Shown here one piece after another: positions 7,475 to 16,366 of a DNA stretch of 36,120 nucleotides. The notes beneath the pieces are model-generated. The model worked only from the letters and a program-made list of their open reading frames with translations, did no database searches and was not told the DNA's origin. Position 1 is the stretch's first letter. The number at the start of each line of letters is the position of its first letter. Source of the stretch: Burkholderiales bacterium (GTDB lineage Bacteria > Pseudomonadota > Gammaproteobacteria > Burkholderiales > Casimicrobiaceae); contig JANXUB010000154.1 in NCBI GenBank assembly GCA_025352105.1, positions 1 through 36,120 on the forward strand, written 5' to 3'. The translations under genes were made by a program, and so were the position numbers.

Positions 7475-7548
7475 GCGGGTGTAGCTCAATGGCAGAGCTG
7501 TTGCTTCCCAAGCAACTGACGAGGGTTCGATTCCCTTCACCCGCTCCA
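7475..7548 (+). tRNA. tRNA-Gly (anticodon CCC)
   Basis: The 74-base gene includes an encoded CCA end. The acceptor stem pairs GCGGGTG with CACCCGC. The D arm contains GCTCAATGGCAGAGC. The anticodon stem is GTTGC/GCAAC around the loop TTCCCAA, giving anticodon CCC (7507-7509). The T arm is AGGGTTCGATTCCCT. It closely follows the pattern of the E. coli tRNA-Gly(CCC) gene glyU. It decodes GGG codons. Confidence 0.96.
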
Positions 7549-7569
7549 AAACGCCCGTAGGGCGTTTTT
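7548..7569 (+). terminator. Rho-independent terminator after tRNA-Gly
   Basis: A near-perfect hairpin begins at the last base of the tRNA: AAAACGCCC (7548-7556), loop GTA, GGGCGTTTT (7560-7568), followed by a further T. It ends tRNA transcription and separates it from the amidase gene that starts 39 bases later. Confidence 0.85.
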
Positions 7570-7607
7570 CGTTTCTGAAGAGACGCGTACGGACTTGAAG
7601 GCAAAAC

Positions 7608-9209
7608 ATGAGCACTACCCGCCGCAAATTCCTGCAATCCTCAACCGCAATTGGAGTGGCAAGCCTCATTGGAGATAACGTCATGGCAGCGACACCTTCC
7701 GTCGGAGAGTTAACCGTTGTCGAGGCCGATATCGCCACGCTTCAAGCCGCCATGCAATCCGGTAAGACGACCTCGCTCGCGCTGGTGCGTGCCTACCTTG
7801 CCCGCATCCGCGCCATCGACAAGTCCGGCCCGCGCATCAACTCGGTGATCGAGTTGAACCCCGATGCGATCCGGATCGCGCGGGAGCTCGACCGCGAGCG
7901 CAAGGCCGGTCGCTTACGAGGCCCGATGCACGGGATTCCGGTGCTGATCAAGGACAACATTGCGACTATGGATGCGATGCAGACCACTGCTGGTTCGCTC
8001 GCGCTCATCGGTGCCAAGGCGCCGCGCGATGCATTTGTCGTCAAGCAGTTGCGCGAAGCGGGCGCGGTGATTCTCGGTAAGACCAACTTGTCGGAATGGG
8101 CGAACTTTCGCTCTACGCGTTCGACATCGGGCTGGAGTTCGCGCGGCGGTTTGACGAAAAACCCTTACGCGCTGGATCGCAACACCAGCGGCTCCAGCTC
8201 GGGCTCGGGCGCGGCTATCGCGGCCAGTCTGGCGGCGGTGGCGGTGGGCACGGAGACCGATGGCAGCATCGTTTCGCCCGCGCAGGCGAACGGCATCGTC
8301 GGCCTCAAACCTACGCTGGGCCTGATCAGCCGCGACGGCATCGTGCCGATTGCACATTCGCAGGACACGGCGGGGCCGATGGCGCGCACCGTCGCGGACG
8401 CCGCCGCACTGCTCACCGTGTTGGCGGGCACCGACGCGCGCGATGCCGTCACAAAAGACGCTGCATCGCGTGCAACGGACTACACAAAATTTCTGGATCG
8501 TGACGGGCTCAAAGGCAAGCGCATCGGCGTTTTGCGCAGCCAGTTCGGCGGGCGCAACGATCTCGCGTCTGCCGTCGTCGAAAAAGCGCTGGACGTGTTT
8601 AAGGCTCAGGGTGCAACGCTGATTGATCTGCCAGAGCTACCGAACGCCAGCAAATACGGGCAAAGCGAATACGACGTGTTGCTCTACGAATTCAAGGCGG
8701 ATATGGCGGCATACCTTGCTGAATTCGCCCCGAATCTGCCGATCAAATCGCTCGCTGACATCATCGTGTTCAACGAGAAACATCGCGACCGCGTGATGCC
8801 GCATTTCGCCCAGGAGCACATGGTGCGCGCCGCCGCGAAGGGCGGGCTCGACGAGAAGGTTTATCTCGATGCGCTCGCCAACAACCTCAAGTTTTCGCGC
8901 GAAGAGGGCATCGATAAAGCGCTGCAAGACAACAAACTCGATGCGCTCGTAGCACCGAGCGGCAGTCCGGCGTGGCTCACGGATTTCATTCGCGGCGACA
9001 ACAGCGGTGGGGGTTTCTCGTCAGCCGCAGCGGTGGCGGGCTATCCGCACATCACCGTGCCTGCGGGCAATGTCCGTGGTTTGCCGGTGGGAATTTCATT
9101 CGTTGGCACGGCGTGGAGCGAGCCGAAACTGATTGCGATGGCCTACGCCTTTGAGCAAGCCTCGAAGCATCGACGTGCGCCGGGATATTTGAAGTCCGCC
9201 GCAGGCTAA
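7608..9209 (+). CDS. Tat-exported amidase (amidase signature family)
   Basis: This 533-residue amide hydrolase has the Ser-cis-Ser-Lys triad of the amidase signature family: Lys115 in PVLIKDN, the cis-Ser at about 196-197 in [11 protein letters not shown], and the nucleophile Ser220 in [11 protein letters not shown]. The N-terminus is a twin-arginine signal (TTRRKFLQ followed by a hydrophobic stretch and VMAA), so it should be folded in the cytoplasm and exported. The C-terminal part keeps the family motif [11 protein letters not shown]. Its substrate cannot be told from sequence; relatives hydrolyse peptide, aryl or fatty amides. It is a single gene between the tRNA terminator and a repeat-rich intergenic region. 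Confidence 0.9.
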   Translation: MSTTRRKFLQSSTAIGVASLIGDNVMAATPSVGELTVVEADIATLQAAMQSGKTTSLALVRAYLARIRAIDKSGPRINSVIELNPDAIRIARELDRERKAGRLRGPMHGIPVLIKDNIATMDAMQTTAGSLALIGAKAPRDAFVVKQLREAGAVILGKTNLSEWANFRSTRSTSGWSSRGGLTKNPYALDRNTSGSSSGSGAAIAASLAAVAVGTETDGSIVSPAQANGIVGLKPTLGLISRDGIVPIAHSQDTAGPMARTVADAAALLTVLAGTDARDAVTKDAASRATDYTKFLDRDGLKGKRIGVLRSQFGGRNDLASAVVEKALDVFKAQGATLIDLPELPNASKYGQSEYDVLLYEFKADMAAYLAEFAPNLPIKSLADIIVFNEKHRDRVMPHFAQEHMVRAAAKGGLDEKVYLDALANNLKFSREEGIDKALQDNKLDALVAPSGSPAWLTDFIRGDNSGGGFSSAAAVAGYPHITVPAGNVRGLPVGISFVGTAWSEPKLIAMAYAFEQASKHRRAPGYLKSAAG

Positions 9210-9223
9210 AAGTCGCAGGCTTT

Positions 9224-9346
9224 CAGCTACGACTCTGCGCTGAAAGCGCCGCCGCATTGGGGCTAAAGCTCAATATTGTTGAAAGTCGACTATTGATAAA
9301 TAGCGGTTGTAGCCCCAATGGAATCGAGCGTTAGTAGAAAAAGCTG
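9224..9346 (+). repeat. Dispersed palindromic repeat, copy 3 (best preserved)
   Basis: The 64-bp core (9256-9319) has perfect 10-base inverted ends, ATTGGGGCTA and TAGCCCCAAT. Its exact midpoint is the palindrome AGTCGACT (9284-9291). Outer elements are CAGCT at 9224 and AAAGCTG at 9340-9346. A nested hairpin TTTCAGC/GCTGAAA (9221-9227 with 9239-9245) lies in the left flank. The copy occupies most of the 282-base gap between the amidase and cupin genes, in which I see no gene. Confidence 0.72.
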
Positions 9347-9491
9347 ATCACGAGGCGTCGCCCGCGACGTTGCTGCCAAACGCGCAATCGCAGAACGGTC
9401 TGGAACGATAAATGCATGTTTGTGCGGCGCACCATTTGCGTCACAAACCTTTGCCAAACCCGGCATTTACGCACCCGTATCAGGAGAGGCC

Positions 9492-9914
9492 ATGCTCAAA
9501 CGCACCGAAACCAGCTTTTCTCACGTCAAGCCCGCCGACACGCAATTTGTCTCCGGCGGGTTGCGCGATTTTTTCCTCTATCGTGATCTTGGGATTGCCG
9601 AGGCGACCAATGGCAAGGTCATCGCGCACCTTGTGAAGGCGAACATGGCACCAGAAACGGGAACCGGCTGGCACAAACATGAAGCGGATTTTCAGATCGT
9701 GATCATGACCAAAGGCTGGGCGAAGTTCATGTACGAAGACAAAGAGACGCTGGTTGAGGCGGGCGACGTGGTGCATCAACGGCCCGGCATCGCGCACTAT
9801 TTGTTCGACTATTCAGCGGACATGGAATATCTGGAGATCGTGTCGCCCGCTGATTTCAAGAGCGTGGATATCGAGCCGTTTTGCGAGGTGCCTGCAGCTA
9901 CGCCTTGGAAGTGA
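9492..9914 (+). CDS. Cupin-domain protein
   Basis: This 140-residue single-domain cupin has the first cupin motif as GTGWHKHEADFQIVIMTKGWA, with metal-ligand His residues, and the second as EAGDVVHQRPGIAHYL. There is no signal peptide. I chose the ATG at 9492 because CAGGAGAGG lies just before it; a frame running 24 codons further upstream has no such site and overlaps no conserved part. Cupins of this size are dioxygenases, isomerases or small-molecule-binding proteins; the function here is unknown. It converges on the GST gene, with a large palindrome between them. Confidence 0.82.
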   Translation: MLKRTETSFSHVKPADTQFVSGGLRDFFLYRDLGIAEATNGKVIAHLVKANMAPETGTGWHKHEADFQIVIMTKGWAKFMYEDKETLVEAGDVVHQRPGIAHYLFDYSADMEYLEIVSPADFKSVDIEPFCEVPAATPWK

Positions 9915-9930
9915 TTTAGCGCTCGCTGTT

Positions 9931-9998
9931 TGTAGGAGCGGCTCTGCCGCGACCGGAGTTGACGCGCCGGGCGATGGTCGCGGCAGCGCCGCTCCTAC
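9931..9998. repeat. REP-like palindrome between convergent genes
   Basis: The left arm (9931-9954) begins TGTAGGAGCGGC and ends GCCGCGACC. The right arm (9976-9998) is its near-perfect inverted complement, ending GCCGCTCCTAC. The arms are separated by 21 bases. The sequence type (GTAGGAGCGGC...GCCGCGACC) resembles repetitive extragenic palindromes of gamma- and betaproteobacteria. It sits between the convergent cupin and GST genes, where it may act as a bidirectional transcription or mRNA-decay barrier. Confidence 0.75.
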
Positions 9999-10025
9999 GA
10001 AGGCAAAACCTCGAACGGAGGCAAC

Positions 10026-10841
10026 TCAAAACTCCGCGTCTAATTCGTCAATTTCCTCCGGCTCAAGCTTTGCTGCCGCCACCCATTCAGCCATCGCCGG
10101 CAGCGCCATGATGGTCTTGCAATACGCCGCGCACGCTTTGTCGAGCGCAACGTCGTAGGTCAAAAAGCGCGTGACAACGGGCGCGTACATCGCATCTGCC
10201 GCACACGGCTTCTCTCCAAACAGAAACGGCCCGCCGTACGTCTTGAAGCAGAGCGCCCAGATTTCGACGATGCGATCAATATCGGCTTGCGCGCGCGACC
10301 ACACCTTGTACTTTGGAAACCTGCCCTTGATGTTCATCGGCAAGGCGGAGCGCATTGACGTGAAGCCCGAATGCATTTCGCCGCAGATCGCGCGGCAATG
10401 CGCGCGGGCTTTGGCGTCGGCGGGTAGCAGTCCCGCCTTCGGTTTCACTTCGTTCAGATATTCGCCAATCGCCAGCGTGTCCCACACTTTGATTCCGTCG
10501 TGCAACAGCGATGGCACCAGCACCGATGGCGACAACAACAACATCTCGGCCTTCATGTCCGGGTCGTCCGGCGGCACGATTTTTTCTGTGAATGCCAGAC
10601 CAGAGAACTTTGCAAGCAACCACCCGCGCAAGGCCCATGCGCCGTAGTTTTTGCTGCTGATGGTGAGCACCGCCTCGTGCATCGCCTTTGCGGCGCCTGG
10701 CTTTGCAGCGGCGGCGCGCTTCGGCGCGACCATCGTCGCTGCTTTGGCTTTGGCTTTGGTTGTGGGTAGGGGCTTCGCGACCGGTTTAACGCTCGCTTTT
10801 ACTTGTCGTTTGGTCACGGGTTGGGTGTGGGCTTTGGCCAT
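10026..10841 (-). CDS. Glutathione S-transferase family protein with Lys/Ala-rich N-terminal tail
   Basis: The 271-residue protein has two parts. Residues 1-53 form a basic low-complexity tail rich in Lys, Ala and Pro (VKPVAKPLPTTKAKAKAA and similar), reminiscent of histone H1-like bacterial tails. From residue 54 onward is a GST. The N-terminal thioredoxin-like part is recognisable in NYGAWALRGWLLAKFSGL and PSLLHDGIKVWDTLAIGEYL, and the helical C-terminal domain ends near WVAAAKLEPEEIDEL. The ATG at 10841 is preceded by GAGAGG. An upstream GTG or ATG would add residues without an RBS, and starting at the GST domain itself would leave out the tail. The substrate is unknown. Confidence 0.85.
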   Translation of the reverse strand: MAKAHTQPVTKRQVKASVKPVAKPLPTTKAKAKAATMVAPKRAAAAKPGAAKAMHEAVLTISSKNYGAWALRGWLLAKFSGLAFTEKIVPPDDPDMKAEMLLLSPSVLVPSLLHDGIKVWDTLAIGEYLNEVKPKAGLLPADAKARAHCRAICGEMHSGFTSMRSALPMNIKGRFPKYKVWSRAQADIDRIVEIWALCFKTYGGPFLFGEKPCAADAMYAPVVTRFLTYDVALDKACAAYCKTIMALPAMAEWVAAAKLEPEEIDELDAEF

Positions 10842-10954
10842 GGAAACCTCTCGAATTGAAAACAGTTGCAGCAAGCGACGTGCCATGGCAGTCCGCGCCG
10901 TCGCTGGCCTGCAACTTGCACGGTTGAGATACCATTGTTTATCGTCCGGCAACC

Positions 10955-12175
10955 ATGATGTATCAGGCCTTTCAAACCCAATCCGATCTCATGTCTCCGC
11001 TGCGCTACCTCGCCGCGCAAACGAGCTACGCGCTTGGCTTGCGCCACCCCGCTGGGTCTCCGATGCGAAAGCTCTCCGCCGCGAACGAAGTGTTTTCGCG
11101 GATGAAACTTACGCACAAGCGACCCGCTTACCTGATTGAAAGTGTGCAAGTCGCTGGCGAGGCGACACCCGTGGTTGAAGAGCAGCTGCTCAGTTTGCCG
11201 TTCGGAACGCTGCTGCATTTCAAAAAGTCACTACCCGCCAACGTGCCTGCGCACCCGCCCGTTTTGCTCGTCGCACCCATGTCCGGTCATTTCGCGACGC
11301 TGCTGCGCGAAACCGCGCGCACGCTGTTGCAGGATCATGACGTCTACATCACCGACTGGCACAACGGGCGCGATGTGTCGTTGCAGCACGGCGCGTTTTC
11401 GCTCGATGACTACATCGAATACATGATGCTGTTCCTGGAAGCAATCGGTCCGGGCGCGCATGTCGTGGCGGTTTGCCAGCCTTGTGTGGCGGCGCTCGCC
11501 GCGGTGTCAATCATGGCGGAGGACGACAACCCGGCGCAGCCGAGAAGCCTGACGCTCATGGCCGGGCCCGTGGATTGCCGTGTCAACCCAAGCGCCGTGA
11601 ATGAGCTCGCCGTGAGCAAGCCGATTTCGTGGTTCGAGAAAAACCTGATCAGCCGCGTGCCGATGCAGCATGCGGGGCACGGTCGTCGCGTGTATCCGGG
11701 CTTTGTTCAGCTCTCCGCGTTTATGAGCATGAACCCCGAGCGCCACAAAAAATCATTCCGCGACATGTATCAATTTCTGGTCAACGACGAGATCGACAAG
11801 GCCGACACCATTCGTACGTTCTACGACGAATATCTCGCTGTGAATGACTTGCCCGCCGAGTTTTATCTGGAGACGGTGGAGAAGGTGTTTCAGACCTACG
11901 ATCTGGCGAAGGGCGAGCTCATGTATCGCGGTCGCTTGGTTAACCCTGCCGCCATTCGGCGGACGGCGCTCATGACGGTGGAAGGCGAGCGCGACGACAT
12001 TTGCTCGATCGGGCAAACGATGGCGGCACAAGACCTGGCGAGCAGCGTGAAACCGTTCCGTCGGGTGCATCACATCCAGATGGGCGTTGGCCACTACGGC
12101 GTGTTCAGCGGCAGCAAGTGGAACCAGCAGATTTATCCGCGCGTTCGCGAGATGATTTACGCGAACGCGGCGTAG
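10955..12175 (+). CDS. phaZ: Intracellular polyhydroxyalkanoate (PHB) depolymerase
   Basis: This 406-residue enzyme degrades stored polyhydroxybutyrate granules in the cytoplasm. The N-terminus (YQAFQTQSDLMSPLR) and the C-terminal PHB_depo_C region match the intracellular PhaZ family. The catalytic nucleophile should be Cys174 in AVCQPC, where this family uses Cys instead of the Ser of lipase boxes. The C-terminal His is probably in MGVGHYGVFSG. There is no signal peptide, which fits the intracellular class. Two adjacent ATGs (10955 and 10958) are possible starts. It is divergent from the GST gene (113-base gap). Confidence 0.93.
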   Translation: MMYQAFQTQSDLMSPLRYLAAQTSYALGLRHPAGSPMRKLSAANEVFSRMKLTHKRPAYLIESVQVAGEATPVVEEQLLSLPFGTLLHFKKSLPANVPAHPPVLLVAPMSGHFATLLRETARTLLQDHDVYITDWHNGRDVSLQHGAFSLDDYIEYMMLFLEAIGPGAHVVAVCQPCVAALAAVSIMAEDDNPAQPRSLTLMAGPVDCRVNPSAVNELAVSKPISWFEKNLISRVPMQHAGHGRRVYPGFVQLSAFMSMNPERHKKSFRDMYQFLVNDEIDKADTIRTFYDEYLAVNDLPAEFYLETVEKVFQTYDLAKGELMYRGRLVNPAAIRRTALMTVEGERDDICSIGQTMAAQDLASSVKPFRRVHHIQMGVGHYGVFSGSKWNQQIYPRVREMIYANAA

Positions 12176-12191
12176 CTTTCACGAGCGCGCG

Positions 12192-12899
12192 CTACTTGAC
12201 CTGCGCCCAATCGCCATGGTCGCGCACCCGCCAGCTCTTGTCATTGAGTAGCACGGTTGCGATGCCACGCTGACGGCGTCCGTTGAAATCAGCCTCAAAC
12301 ACGACGAGTGCGGTTGCGCCGTCGACCGAGCCACCGAGCACCTTGCAGCGCTGCGGCGCGGTACGGTTACTGTCGCGCCGCAACGCCCAGTCGCGCTCGA
12401 CGACTTGTTGCACGGTTTGAGCTTGCCCGACAATTCGCCCACGTTCCGCGACCTCATCGTCCGTAGGCAATCGCTTCGTGCGTTGCAGGCGCTTGAAGTA
12501 GCTCTGCGCGTCCTTCTCAAGCTCGAAACCTTTGCAATACGCAAGCACCGCGCGGCCCGGTGCGTTGCCGTTGGCCGGTAAGCGCTTGCCGCGTTTGGCG
12601 TATTCGGGGAGTTCCACGAGCGGTGGCTCTTTGGCAGGAGCGACGGGATCGGGCGCGACTTGCACCGGCGGCACAGGGGCGATCACCTGAAGCGCCGGAG
12701 GCGGCGTCGCAATTGTTGCAGGGGCCGCTGTAACGGGCGCGGCGACACTCGCTTCCGGTGGGGCAACGGCGGGCGTGGTGCAGGCCGTCAACAGCGCCAC
12801 AGCCAGCATCAAGCAGCCCCCGGCTGTGCCAACGATCCGTGGTGTCGATACTGTCGCAGGCGCGGTGATGCGTGGAAACAAGCGGGATTTTCTAGTCAT
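12192..12899 (-). CDS. Putative lipoprotein, function unknown
   Basis: This 235-residue protein has an N-terminal hydrophobic segment ending in the lipobox LLTAC (Cys40), so it is probably lipid-anchored. A Pro/Ala/Val-rich linker (about 43-95) follows, then a globular C-terminal domain (about 100-235) with two Cys residues. I chose the ATG at 12899 because it gives a normal distance to the lipobox; a longer frame from 13001 has no support. I do not recognise the globular domain. The gene is convergent with phaZ, with 16 bases between the stops. Confidence 0.7.
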   Translation of the reverse strand: MTRKSRLFPRITAPATVSTPRIVGTAGGCLMLAVALLTACTTPAVAPPEASVAAPVTAAPATIATPPPALQVIAPVPPVQVAPDPVAPAKEPPLVELPEYAKRGKRLPANGNAPGRAVLAYCKGFELEKDAQSYFKRLQRTKRLPTDDEVAERGRIVGQAQTVQQVVERDWALRRDSNRTAPQRCKVLGGSVDGATALVVFEADFNGRRQRGIATVLLNDKSWRVRDHGDWAQVK

Positions 12900-13015
12900 G
12901 CGCTGCGCGGCTGGACAAAGAGGCGAAAAAAACAGTCCGAAGCATATGCCAAAGACATGGCGCGAGTAAAAGGTAGCGAAACACGGCAACCCCTTTGTCA
13001 TGTGTTCAGCCGCAG

Positions 13016-15111
13016 TTATCGATTGGGCAACAGCAACACGCGCTGTCCCTGTGCATGCGGCGGCGCGGCGAACAGTGCGTCGATCGCAGACGACGGCAAC
13101 GGCTTGGAAAACAGATACCCCTGGCCCTCGGCGCAGCCCTGATCGATCAGGTAGGCTCGTTGTTCGGGGTATTCGATGCCTTCGGCGACCACGCGTAATT
13201 TGAGGCTGCGAGCGAGCGAAATAATTGCCCGGACAATGGCTGCATCTGTGCCGTCACTCGGCACCCCGACCACAAAGCCGCGATCAAGTTTGACGCCGCG
13301 TACCTGAAACTGTTTGAGATACGCGAACGATGAATAGGCGACGCCGAGATCATCAAGCACCACACGAGCGCCCAGGCGGTGCAAGGCGCGCAACACGCCC
13401 GGCGCCAGATCAAGCGAGGCCACCAACGCACTTTCGGTGATTTCAAGCTCCAGACTTTGCGCAGAAAAATCGTGCCGCTTGAGGATATCGCGTAGCAGCT
13501 CTACAAACGTCGCATCACGCAGCTGGAGCGCCGAAATATTCAGTGCGAGCGTGAGAGGGCGACCGTATGCGCTCTGCCAGTGCGCTGCGTCGGCAACAGC
13601 GCGCTCGGCGACAATTTCACCGATGGCACCATCAGACCTACGTCCTCGGCGAGTACGATGAACGTATCTGGCGCGATGAGACCGCGCGTTGGGTGACGCC
13701 AGCGCACCAGCGCCTCCAGTCCCGTCAATTCAGCGTCCACCAGCGATACCTGCGGCTGATAGAACACCTCGAACTGGTCGGACAAAAGCGCCGCTCGTAA
13801 TTCTTCCACTAGCGAAATCCGGTCCTGCGCCACGACCGCGAGCGAGCTGTGAAATACGCGAAATGCATCACGCCGGGTAGCCTTCGCATTCAGCATCGCC
13901 AGGTCAGCGTAGCGAAGCATGAGCTCAAACGTGTCAGCGTGATCGGGAAACAAGCAGACACCGACACTCGCGGTCACAGCGAACGCCATGTCGCCGATCT
14001 GTAGGGGCGCGGATAGCGCCGCGACGATCCCGGCGGCGATGACAGCGGGTTCTGAGGGCGTATCGCCGCACGGCAGCAGCATCGCAAATTCATCTCCGCC
14101 CAGTCGACCCACGGTCGCGCGTGAGGGTGCGCTTGCCTCCAGTCGCCGACCGATTTCGCGCAAGACCTCATCTCCGACCGCGTGGCCTACCGAGTCATTG
14201 ATCAACTTGAACCGATCCAGATCGATAAAGTACAGCGCGGCGCAACGGCCAGGCTTCGCACGAACCACTTCAAGCTCGGCAATGGCGGCGGCTTCGAACG
14301 CGCCCCGGTTTTTGAGCCCGGTCAGCATGTCGATGGTTGCCAGAATCGTCAGCCGTGCTTCGGCGCGGCGCGCATCGGTCACATCACGGAAATTAAGTAT
14401 CACGCCGCGCACCGCGTCGTCGGCCAGCGCGTTGTTGCCAACCGCTGCCAGATGACGCCATGACCCGTCACGGTGACGAAAGAGCGACACGGTCTCGACA
14501 CCCGAATTGGTACCGGAGACAACCCGCGCAAACTCGTGTTCGTCTTTGGCGCGGTCATCGGGATGTACCAAGTCGAACACGACCGTTCCGACCAGCTCGT
14601 GCGGTTCGATCCCCAGCGTCGTTGTGCTGGCGGGACTGGCGTAGGTGATGAGTCCGTCACGATTGCAGACCACGGTGACGACCTGCGCTTTCTCGGTCAT
14701 CGCGCGAAAGCGTCGCTCGGAGGTGGCAATTTCCTGCTGCGCCGCCCGTTCCGCCGAGATGTCCTCGACCGTTCCCTCGAAATAGAGAATCGCACCAGCG
14801 CTGTCGCGTACGGCATGCGCATGCTCACGAATCCAGATCGGTTCGCGCGTTTTATGACGATAGATTTCGGAAATGAAATCAGAGACAAAGCTCTGCGAGC
14901 GAACGAGCCGCATGAACTCATCGCGCCGCCCTGAATCCACGTACCACTCAGTCGCAATATCGTTGACCGCTTTGAGCATTTCGGCTTCTGAGCCATAGCC
15001 GTTGAGCGCTACCAGCGCTGCGTTGGCGCGCAACTGCCGACCGTCAGGCGTCGAACGGTACGCGCCAATCGGCAGCAGGTCGAACAGTGACGAGAAATTG
15101 TCATCCGCCAT
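13016..15111 (-). pseudogene. PAS-PAS-GGDEF-EAL cyclic-di-GMP protein, frameshifted in EAL
   Basis: Reading the minus strand, two PAS/PAC domains come first (FDLLPIGAYRSTPDG and RRFRAMTEKAQVVTVVCNRDG). A GGDEF domain follows, with an intact RLGGDEFAMLLP but no RxxD inhibitory site just before it. An EAL domain begins GLEALVRWRHP. After LAEDVGLMVP the frame runs out of family sequence. One base appears missing near 13625-13626, and the next frame continues perfectly (IGEIVAERAV, then LNISALQLRD, ELEITESALV, VVLDDLG, VAEGIE) to the stop at 13016. The diguanylate cyclase half is intact and the phosphodiesterase half is broken. A sequencing error would restore one long gene. The ATG at 15111 is used; a GTG at 15150 is possible. 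Confidence 0.82.
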
Positions 15112-15391
15112 GGGTTGAGCGTAACTGAACAGCCGCGTGCGCGAAAGCACTTTTTGCCAGATTCAGCGAGGCGTTGTCGAAAAGATCAGCGCCTCGGTTA
15201 TGCCCAAATTAAAAACAAGTGACCCCCACGAACTGTGTAGGCCGCACCAATTGCGTGCGAATTTCATCGTCACAACATCGAGAAAGTTTTGCGCGCATAA
15301 CGAGGCAAGGACTTCAGTTCAACGCACGTTCGCGGCTTTTTGTAAGGAGAAATCGCCCAGATGTCGACGCGCATCGGTGCCAACGGTTCGG

Positions 15392-16276
15392 CTACGTCTG
15401 TTTGCGAAAACGAAAGTGCTCCTTGATAGCCGTCGTGAATTGCTTGCGTGAATGCTCGGTTCGTTCAAGCAGTCCAACTTTGCGCTCGACCACGTTGCCC
15501 GGGATATCGATGATTTTGAGTTGGCTGTCGCGTTGCCACTGCACGTTATCGAGTTTTGGCACAATCGACACGCCGTAGCCTTGACGTACCAGCGCCACGA
15601 TAGTTTCAACCGAGTTAACTTCGAGCCCTTCGGTTACGGCGACGTGCGCTCGCGACAGCACACGCGTCACCAGATCGCCCGTCCAGGTCGTGCGGTCAAA
15701 TCGTAAAAATGGCGCGCTGCGCAAAATCTCAAACGCATCTTTGGCGAGCTCGAAATTGGGCTCGGTTGGGACGATGAGCACCATCGGTTCAGCATAGAGC
15801 GATGTCCATTTGAGCGCGGCCGGGAGCACGCGCGGTGGCAGCGTCGTTACCGCCGCGTCCAATTCGCCACGCTCAACGCGCGTCACGAAATCGGCTGACA
15901 AACCCGCAAAGAGTTTGACGTCCAGTGCCGGGAAGTCCCGCTTCATCTGCCAAAGCGCGCCGGAAAATGCGCCCATGAGTGCCGAAACCAGCGCGCCCAT
16001 GACGACTGTTCCCGCAAGCCCTTGTGTTTCGGTGGCGGCGAGCGCCTCATAGCGGCTCACCAGATCAAGCGCTGCGGGCACCATTTCACGACCCTGAGTA
16101 TTCAGGATGATTGACCGCCCGACACGATCAAACAGTCTGCGACCTATGTCTTCTTCAAGTGAGCGAACTTGCAATCCCACCGCCGCTGGCGTCAGTCCGA
16201 CTTCATCTCCAGCCGCAGCGAAGCTGCCAACACGTGCAACCACAAGAAATGTCTTCAGGACCCGAATGGATGGCAT
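15392..16276 (-). CDS. LysR-family transcriptional regulator
   Basis: This 294-residue protein is of typical LysR length. Its N-terminal winged helix-turn-helix reads MPSIRVLKTFLVVARVGSFAAAG, then LTPAAVGLQVRSLEEDIGRRLFDR. The effector-binding domain (about 90-294) resembles periplasmic binding proteins and should sense a small-molecule inducer. It is transcribed away from the eight-gene dicarboxylate operon that starts 90 bases further on. By the usual LysR arrangement it is the likely regulator of that operon, and its ligand is probably a substrate or intermediate of it. Confidence 0.92.
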   Translation of the reverse strand: MPSIRVLKTFLVVARVGSFAAAGDEVGLTPAAVGLQVRSLEEDIGRRLFDRVGRSIILNTQGREMVPAALDLVSRYEALAATETQGLAGTVVMGALVSALMGAFSGALWQMKRDFPALDVKLFAGLSADFVTRVERGELDAAVTTLPPRVLPAALKWTSLYAEPMVLIVPTEPNFELAKDAFEILRSAPFLRFDRTTWTGDLVTRVLSRAHVAVTEGLEVNSVETIVALVRQGYGVSIVPKLDNVQWQRDSQLKIIDIPGNVVERKVGLLERTEHSRKQFTTAIKEHFRFRKQT

Positions 16277-16326
16277 GGGTCAACGCGCTCCCGATTGCAT
16301 ATTTTTACTTTTGAATCAACGAACTA

Positions 16327-16339
16327 TAAATCGCTTTTA
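16327..16339. promoter_or_regulatory. Candidate LysR-type T-N11-A site
   Basis: TAAATCGCTTTTA fits the T-N11-A rule with a small dyad (TAAA/TTTA). It lies in the 90-base gap between the LysR gene and the divergent Fe-S subunit gene. TATAAA at 16325-16330 overlaps it and could be a -10 element. Such motifs occur often by chance in A/T-rich gaps, so this is a suggestion only. Confidence 0.35.
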
Positions 16340-16366
16340 CTATGGGATTGACTCGCTGATAATTCG

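Noticed and set aside
15361-15426. A 21-codon plus-strand frame with AAGGAG upstream
   Set aside because: It overlaps the end of the LysR gene in antisense, the spacing to AAGGAG is long and the peptide shows no pattern.
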